Assembly: GCA_029637525.1 (NCBI GenBank)
Contig: CP072660.1
Location: 735,612 to 799,611, forward strand
Length of the DNA stretch: 64,000 nucleotides
Direction of reading: 5' to 3'
DNA from: Desulfurococcaceae archaeon MEX13E-LK6-19
GTDB lineage: Archaea; Thermoproteota; Thermoprotei_A; Sulfolobales; Desulfurococcaceae
Part shown: piece after piece, positions 59,679-64,000 of the stretch
Layout of the letters: each line of letters begins with the position of its first letter
Position numbering within the stretch: position 1 is the first letter of the stretch
Made by a program: the position numbers and the translations under genes
The notes under the pieces: model-generated
Database searches by the model: none
What the model saw: the letters and a program-made list of their open reading frames with translations, nothing else
Told to the model about the DNA's origin: nothing

Positions 59679-60245
59679 CTAATCCCCTTGTGAATAGAAT
59701 TTCTTGACTTCATTAAGGAAATAGGGTGGTATTTCTATTCCAAGAGCATCTCTGTTACTGAGCTCAACAACTATCCTTTTTGTCTTCTCAAGTAAGCCAA
59801 GTATATCGGGGTCATTGAGTCTGTAATGTACGACTAAGACAAATGGCTTGGTTGACTTGAGAACAAATTCTATGAGATCTTTTTTGAAACCAGGTAACTT
59901 AAGCTCCATTGGACCGACTTCATCAATACCGATAACGTCTGCTACTTTTATTCCTTCAATAGCTTTGCGCCAAACACTAAGAGCTTCGTCGACGACAAGT
60001 CCGTATCTACCAATTCTTATTGGTGAAATATAGTTTTTCTTAGCAAGCCATCCTTCTACTCCACTATACAAATCAACGATTCTGAACCCTACTCTAACAC
60101 CTCTCGACCTTACCTCGGGTGCGATAATACCTCCTATTTTGAACCCGTTTTCACGTAGTGTGTTTATTATCTTGTTAAACAACGTGGTTTTGCCAATGCC
60201 GGGTCTTCCAGTGATTACTAGTCTTGGAGGCTCCAATTTATGCAC
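59679..60245 (-). CDS. Nucleoside-triphosphatase THEP1
   Basis: A 188-residue P-loop NTPase of the THEP1/NTPCR family. Walker A GRPGIGKTTLF (about 13-23), GGIIAPEVRSRGVRVGF and the Walker B-type IGIDEVGPMELK are family signatures. The enzyme hydrolyses ATP, GTP and other NTPs slowly in vitro; the biological role is unknown. It is upstream of trm1 in the same transcription unit. Confidence 0.9.
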   Translation of the reverse strand: MHKLEPPRLVITGRPGIGKTTLFNKIINTLRENGFKIGGIIAPEVRSRGVRVGFRIVDLYSGVEGWLAKKNYISPIRIGRYGLVVDEALSVWRKAIEGIKVADVIGIDEVGPMELKLPGFKKDLIEFVLKSTKPFVLVVHYRLNDPDILGLLEKTKRIVVELSNRDALGIEIPPYFLNEVKKFYSQGD

Positions 60246-60315
60246 CTAAGTGGAATGATTTTGAGAGAGGATAAAATTGCCTTTCTTCTCGAACAAAAGA
60301 AATGTAATATGTACG

Positions 60316-61212
60316 TTATGACTTGATTATGTTTTCTATATCATCTTCTTTCTCTAAAACAATTTCCTTTGATTCAGTAAGCGACACGATCTTCTCGGCT
60401 TCGTTTATTTTTTGCTTAAACTTCTTGTCGCTAATGAAGTGTTTTACTATTATAGCGATGGTCTCTCTTCCTTTGCGTGCAAGAAGATCTATTGGCGTCC
60501 TCTTTAAGTGTATTACTTTGAAGCCTTTTTTCTCCAGTTTATCCATGGCTTCTTTTTCTACGTGAGTATCGGGGTTTTTGAGGTCTTTATTCTCGGGAAT
60601 GGTTGATGGGGGCTCGAGTATGTTTATTTCATCTAGAACATCGTAGCCAAGGATTTCAGCTATTTTTATAGCTTTATCGATGGAGAGATCCATTGTACCT
60701 CTTTCATACTCGTAAATAGCTTTTCTTGATACACCCGTTAATCTTGCTAATTCTCCAAGACTTAACCCTAGTTCTCTTCTTCGTTCTCTAAATTTCTCTC
60801 TATTGATTTTCACCAGGAATATTCCTCTGGTATTGTATACGTAAATTCTCTCGCCCCGGCATAGCACTGACTCTAGTGTCTCCACGTTGACTGCGTGTAT
60901 GCCATGTTTTTCGTAAGCAACAGATTCCTCGATCGCGTATCCGTAGACATACCTACCAACTATAATTGGTGATGCACCGAGCAGGCTCGCTGACGCCTTT
61001 AGTTCCTCCACGTCTTTCCTTTCAATATAACCTATGTCAAGTACTACTCTCGCGAAAATTCTTCGTTCCCCTTTCCCTGACACAAGGTCTATTGCTCTAT
61101 TCTGTGTACTTGGATACTCGATAATATCGACTCTCCCACCCATCCGCCTCAAAACAGAGTACACGTTATCCACTAGTTCCTGTACTTCTCCTGATATCGC
61201 TCTACGGGGCAT
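60316..61212 (-). CDS. HTH transcriptional regulator (COG1395-like)
   Basis: A 298-residue archaeal regulator with a central XRE-type helix-turn-helix (LSLGELARLTGVSRKAIYEYERGTMDLS, about 149-176). The N-terminal 120 residues look like a divergent restriction-endonuclease-like or ligand domain (YVYGYAIEESVAYEKHGIHAVN), and the C-terminal 80 residues are lysine-rich. The family is conserved across archaea, but its targets are unknown. It lies downstream of the fibrillarin-Nop5 genes on the same strand. Confidence 0.8.
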   Translation of the reverse strand: MPRRAISGEVQELVDNVYSVLRRMGGRVDIIEYPSTQNRAIDLVSGKGERRIFARVVLDIGYIERKDVEELKASASLLGASPIIVGRYVYGYAIEESVAYEKHGIHAVNVETLESVLCRGERIYVYNTRGIFLVKINREKFRERRRELGLSLGELARLTGVSRKAIYEYERGTMDLSIDKAIKIAEILGYDVLDEINILEPPSTIPENKDLKNPDTHVEKEAMDKLEKKGFKVIHLKRTPIDLLARKGRETIAIIVKHFISDKKFKQKINEAEKIVSLTESKEIVLEKEDDIENIIKS

Positions 61213-61286
61213 TACTCTCCTAGGCCCCGTGATAGAAATAAGTTTAAAGAACTTAATATTCCTTGTTGATTAGGGAAAAAGTTTCT

Positions 61287-61994
61287 TTACTTCTTTCTAT
61301 GGAATCTAGCGTAAACCATTGCGTGGTCTCTATCAAAGGGCTCTAGGTGTACCACGTCAACAATTTCGAATCCACGGTTTCTGAGTGTCTCGATCTCTTT
61401 CTTATATACCTCGCTGGGCTCTTTTGTTACGTCTATACTTCTAGCTTTTATTGCTAATAGTAAGTAGCCCCCATCCTTGAGGAAGTAGTCAGCATTATCT
61501 GCAACAAGACTTGCTTGCTCGGGTTGTGCTACATCAGCATAGATCCCGTCTACTAATTCTACTATGTGTCTGTATTCATGTGGTTTTCTCGCATCGCCTA
61601 GTATTGGGTAAATGTTCTTCCTAACCTCGGCTACTAGTACGAATTCTCTCATTACTCTTGGGGCAAACTCTATGCCGAAAACCTTGCCCTTCGGGCCAAC
61701 AATGTCTGATACATGACTTGCTGTCGTACCAGTAGCGGCTCCAAGGTAGAGTATTCTATCACCTTCTTTTATAGGGAGTTCTTCAAGTCCCTTGAATAGT
61801 GCGGCCGCAAGCTTACTTCTATAAGCATTCCATTCTCTATACTCTTCGTTCTCCCATTTGTATAGCCTCTCACCATACACTCTGTGTCCTGGGACAAGAT
61901 TCTTTGTTGCAAGCCTCACTGAACCGTCTTCAAGCTCTACTATGTAGACACCCTTATACTTCTCATGAGGTTTTATGGAGACCGGCTGGGACAC
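61287..61994 (-). CDS. flpA: Fibrillarin (box C/D 2'-O-methyltransferase)
   Basis: A 235-residue SAM-dependent methyltransferase of box C/D RNPs. [18 protein letters not shown] (SAM motif), [14 protein letters not shown] and [14 protein letters not shown] are diagnostic. It works with Nop5 and L7Ae on sRNA guides. It lies 20 nt after nop5 and is co-transcribed. Confidence 0.96.
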   Translation of the reverse strand: MSQPVSIKPHEKYKGVYIVELEDGSVRLATKNLVPGHRVYGERLYKWENEEYREWNAYRSKLAAALFKGLEELPIKEGDRILYLGAATGTTASHVSDIVGPKGKVFGIEFAPRVMREFVLVAEVRKNIYPILGDARKPHEYRHIVELVDGIYADVAQPEQASLVADNADYFLKDGGYLLLAIKARSIDVTKEPSEVYKKEIETLRNRGFEIVDVVHLEPFDRDHAMVYARFHRKK

Positions 61995-62014
61995 TCTTCA
62001 TCCACCTCCTATGT

Positions 62015-63253
62015 TTATTTTCTTCTACCCTTCTTACCTCTTCCTCTCCTCTTGCCACGTGGTCTTGGTCTCTCTCTTGGTCTCTCTTCTCTCTTCCGGG
62101 CTGGCGGCTTAGCGTATAGTTTCTTGATCTCCTCAATTCTCTTGTCTAGTTCTTCTCTAAGCTTGTCTCCAATAAACCTACCAGTGAAGAAATCAATCTT
62201 GGCTGCGATAGCGAGTTTTGCTGCTAGTGCCCTAGCGATTTTACCTCTCTGCCATCTAGGCGACCTGTGTATTGCAGGGAACTGGAATATTACGCCGTGT
62301 TTCGGTGGTTTACCGCCTGTTCTTAGAGCACGGAATAATGCTTTCTCGGCGCCAAGTACTTGTATTGTGCTTGCTGGTAGTCTTGCTAAGCTCTCAAGTC
62401 CTCCAGCTAGGCTCAGCAATCTTGCTCCAAGTAGTGGTCCTACTAGTGCTGTTATGTTGGGTGCTACCTCCTTCATTACGGCTTCGATGTAGTCTGCTAG
62501 TTCGCTCCTTAGTTTGTAGAGTTGATCGATTATCCTTGCGAGAGTCTGGATCTTGATTATGTCGAAGTCGCTTAGGTCGGCTCCAATACTCTTCTTGGCT
62601 GCTTCAGCTATTTTCTCGGCTTTAGCTTCGCTGAAGCCTAGTTTCACAAGGTTCTCCTTGGTTATATTGTCTCTATGCCCTAGTTCAGCAACAACTTTGA
62701 CGTAGTCTGGGTGCTCCCTAATGAGGTCGTCTAGTTCTGGGAAGTGTAGGCTATACCATTCCCTTAGTCTAGCCACGAACAAGTTTATGGTCTTGTCTAT
62801 ATCATCGATAGCTCTTATGGCCTGTACTGCTAGCATGTCTCTTTTCTCAGCAGCTCTCCTAAGCTTCCTTCTAGTTAGCTCAAGGAGTGCTGTATGGAGG
62901 AACTCATGGTATTCTTCTTCAGATTTGACGAACTCGTATTCAAGAGCATAGTTCATTAGCTTGTCTCTAACGAGTAAAGCCATCTCATTGCCAGGCTTTA
63001 TTTCAACTTCAAAACCAGCGGCAGAAGCATATTTTGCGTCGGTCTCGGTCTCAACGATAACTGTTTTGACGTTTGCTTCCTTTAGTTTCTCAAGTGTTTC
63101 TTTCAACTGCGGGGTTTCTTCACCCGACTCTATTTTCAATAGATACTCGACGTTTTCATCGAGGTCCTTGGGCGCTAATGAGTATGCAACAACTTTTCCT
63201 TCATCATCTAACGCAAAAACCCCTATTACGGTGTCAACTAGATATGCTTTCAT
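62015..63253 (-). CDS. nop5: Nop5/Nop56-like box C/D RNP protein
   Basis: A 412-residue scaffold of box C/D RNPs. An N-terminal fibrillarin-binding domain (about 1-120), a coiled coil (about 130-260) and the Nop domain with ALVGPLLGARLLSLAGGLESLARLPASTIQVLGAEKALF (read in two overlapping parts, about 270-310) are present. A basic tail (RPRGKRRGRGKKGRRK) ends the chain. ATG 63253 is chosen; a frame from 63289 adds 12 residues upstream of a TATA-consistent leader. Confidence 0.94.
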   Translation of the reverse strand: MKAYLVDTVIGVFALDDEGKVVAYSLAPKDLDENVEYLLKIESGEETPQLKETLEKLKEANVKTVIVETETDAKYASAAGFEVEIKPGNEMALLVRDKLMNYALEYEFVKSEEEYHEFLHTALLELTRRKLRRAAEKRDMLAVQAIRAIDDIDKTINLFVARLREWYSLHFPELDDLIREHPDYVKVVAELGHRDNITKENLVKLGFSEAKAEKIAEAAKKSIGADLSDFDIIKIQTLARIIDQLYKLRSELADYIEAVMKEVAPNITALVGPLLGARLLSLAGGLESLARLPASTIQVLGAEKALFRALRTGGKPPKHGVIFQFPAIHRSPRWQRGKIARALAAKLAIAAKIDFFTGRFIGDKLREELDKRIEEIKKLYAKPPARKREERPRERPRPRGKRRGRGKKGRRK

Positions 63254-63294
63254 CAGATCCCACCATACCCATTCTATACACTTGTTCAAAACAA

Positions 63295-63303
63295 TATTTA
63301 AAG
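63295..63303 (-). promoter_or_regulatory. Promoter TATA box of nop5-flpA
   Basis: CTTTAAATA on the minus strand about 46 nt upstream of the Nop5 ATG 63253; predicted transcript start near 63272. Confidence 0.5.
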
Positions 63304-63352
63304 TGGGTTATATAAAAATGTGAGGTAATGAAGACGTTGATGTATATGAAAC

Positions 63353-63361
63353 ATTTAAAAA
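63353..63361 (+). promoter_or_regulatory. Promoter TATA box of S30e
   Basis: TTTAAAAAC preceded by ACA lies about 42 nt before ATG 63399, predicting a start near 63383 and a leader that carries the GAGGGG ribosome binding site (63387-63392). Confidence 0.5.
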
Positions 63362-63398
63362 CACCTTATACATTATCTTTGTTACGAGGGGTAGAAGT

Positions 63399-63569
63399 AT
63401 GCCTTCCCACGGTTCACTGACAAAAGCTGGTAAGGTAAGAAGCCAGACACCAAAGATACCGCCTAAGCCCAAGAAGAACCTAGCGCCAAGGCTTAGGAAC
63501 AGGAAAGAATACATTAGAAGAGTTATTCTGGCAGCTCAACAGCCACAAGCACGTGGTTTTAGAAGATAA
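63399..63569 (+). CDS. rps30e: 30S ribosomal protein S30e
   Basis: A 56-residue ribosomal protein. [19 protein letters not shown] and [13 protein letters not shown] are the S30e signature; in eukaryotes the protein is made as a FAU ubiquitin fusion, but here it stands alone. ATG 63399 follows GAGGGG (63387-63392). Confidence 0.93.
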   Translation: MPSHGSLTKAGKVRSQTPKIPPKPKKNLAPRLRNRKEYIRRVILAAQQPQARGFRR

Positions 63570-63589
63570 CAAAGTTTTCTCGGGTTCTG

Positions 63590-63626
63590 TCCATAAAGCC
63601 ATTCTTAATGTTATTCGCTTTATGGA
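63590..63626. repeat. 10-bp perfect inverted repeat between S30e and gatD
   Basis: TCCATAAAGC (63590-63599) and GCTTTATGGA (63617-63626) are exact complements separated by 17 nt. It sits 20 nt after the S30e stop and 100 nt before gatD, so it could be an mRNA hairpin at the S30e 3' end or a protein-binding site. Confidence 0.5.
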
Positions 63627-63728
63627 TATATTAGATTGTTTTGTGTCTTCATAAGCAATTAAGTTAAATAGTCTCCAATAGATACATTTGGTATTGATTA
63701 GACCCTCCATTGGCGAGGATGATTATGT

Positions 63729-64000
63729 TTGTCTGAGGAGTTGTTTGGCTATACTGGTGTAGTTAAAGAGTTGCTTGAGAAAGCTGGTGCGAGAATAGGT
63801 GATCGTATCAGGGTTATCAGGGGAGATCGTGTTTTTGAAGGAATTCTAATGCCTCGTGAAAGACTTTATGGAGAGAAGCCAATACTCGTCATAAAACTTG
63901 ATAACGGGTATAATGTTGGTATTCGTGTAAATGAAAAGACTGTAATCGAGATTATATCAAAGAAGAAATCTATAGCTCCTGTTACTGAAACCCGTGTCAA
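63729..64000 (+). CDS. gatD: Glu-tRNA(Gln) amidotransferase subunit D, N-terminal part
   Basis: The first 90 residues of GatD, which runs off the window. GYTGVVKELLEKAGARIGDRIRV and RERLYGEKPILVIKLDNGYNVGI belong to the N-terminal beta-barrel domain of the archaeal GatDE enzyme; the asparaginase-like domain lies beyond the edge. GatDE amidates misacylated Glu-tRNA(Gln), meaning this organism lacks a direct Gln-tRNA synthetase. The start is TTG 63729; the nearby ATG 63725 is out of frame and stops after four codons. Upstream GGCGAGGATGA (63713-63723) acts as the ribosome binding site. Confidence 0.88.
   Translation, partial: MSEELFGYTGVVKELLEKAGARIGDRIRVIRGDRVFEGILMPRERLYGEKPILVIKLDNGYNVGIRVNEKTVIEIISKKKSIAPVTETRV

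Noticed and set aside
61965..62492. A 175-codon plus-strand ORF opposite nop5
   Set aside because: It is antisense to the conserved Nop domain and has a low-complexity S/L composition.
1..64000. CRISPR arrays, insertion sequences, prophage or integrase genes
   Set aside because: No regularly spaced direct repeats, transposase-like proteins or integrase motifs were seen on either strand.

Overview
This window is a stretch of a hyperthermophilic archaeal chromosome, most likely from Thermoproteota (Crenarchaeota), order Desulfurococcales. Evidence: archaeal information-processing genes throughout (exosome Rrp4/Rrp41/Rrp42, SBDS, Brix, KEOPS Pcc1, prefoldin, aEF-2, Orc1/Cdc6, RFC, GINS, MCM, TFB, Gar1, fibrillarin, Nop5); a TFE-beta-like Fe-S winged-helix protein and ribosomal protein S30e, which fit a crenarchaeal background; ADP-forming acetyl-CoA synthetase; a tRNA intron at 37/38; many TTG/GTG starts; short leaders; and AT-rich intergenic DNA with clear TATA boxes. 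The genus (Staphylothermus/Desulfurococcus-like) is inferred, not shown. I saw no CRISPR array, insertion sequence, prophage or rRNA gene.

Layout. 0-5.3 kb: the archaeal exosome super-operon (SBDS tail, Rrp4, Rrp41, Rrp42, L37Ae, Brix, Pcc1, prefoldin beta, DUF3194, DHH phosphoesterase), tightly overlapped. 5.4-7.6 kb: EF-2 with its own promoter. 7.6-13.7 kb, minus strand: a membrane protein and a complete BMP-family nucleoside ABC importer. 13.7-16.7 kb: a loose AT-rich accessory stretch with tRNA-Gly, a possible C/D sRNA, a CPBP protease, a membrane-tethered methyltransferase and a small HTH regulator.

16.7-33.8 kb: a region rich in sulfur-transfer genes: MoaD/MoaE, a CopB-type ATPase, two divergently transcribed cysteine desulfurases (IscS type and SufS type), an IscU-like scaffold, a TusA-like protein, a small HMA protein, a TtuB/ThiS-like carrier overlapping a TtuA-like tRNA thiolase, a cysteine-synthase-like enzyme, a ThiF/MoeB-like E1, and a third ubiquitin-fold carrier coupled to a stand-alone THUMP protein. 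Set among them are unusual surface/membrane genes: an 823-residue secreted helical-repeat protein, divergent from a membrane-anchored winged-helix protein, and a membrane-anchored clostripain-fold protein whose catalytic cysteine position is Asp.

33.9-41.1 kb: a replication cluster (Orc1/Cdc6 with a small winged-helix gene and TruA; RfcL and RfcS; GINS and MCM). 41.3-50.9 kb: RNA maturation and nucleotide genes (intron-containing tRNA-Pro, zinc-ribbon protein, kinase, CCA-adding enzyme, ThpR, UPF0200, UPF0201, RNase Z, tRNA G10 methylase, PRPP synthase, radical SAM enzyme, GPN GTPase). 51-54.9 kb: ADP-forming acyl-CoA synthetase alpha/beta, a coiled-coil protein and a cis-prenyltransferase. 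55-64 kb: translation, transcription and RNP genes (DUF84 NTPase, S8e, SRP19, Gar1, TFB, TFE-beta, Trm1, THEP1, an HTH regulator, fibrillarin, Nop5, S30e and the start of GatD).

The genes most worth a second look are the Ubl/E1/THUMP sulfur-relay set, the inactive-looking clostripain-fold protein, the helical-repeat surface protein with its membrane-bound regulator neighbour, tRNA-Gly with C33, and two possible box C/D sRNAs.
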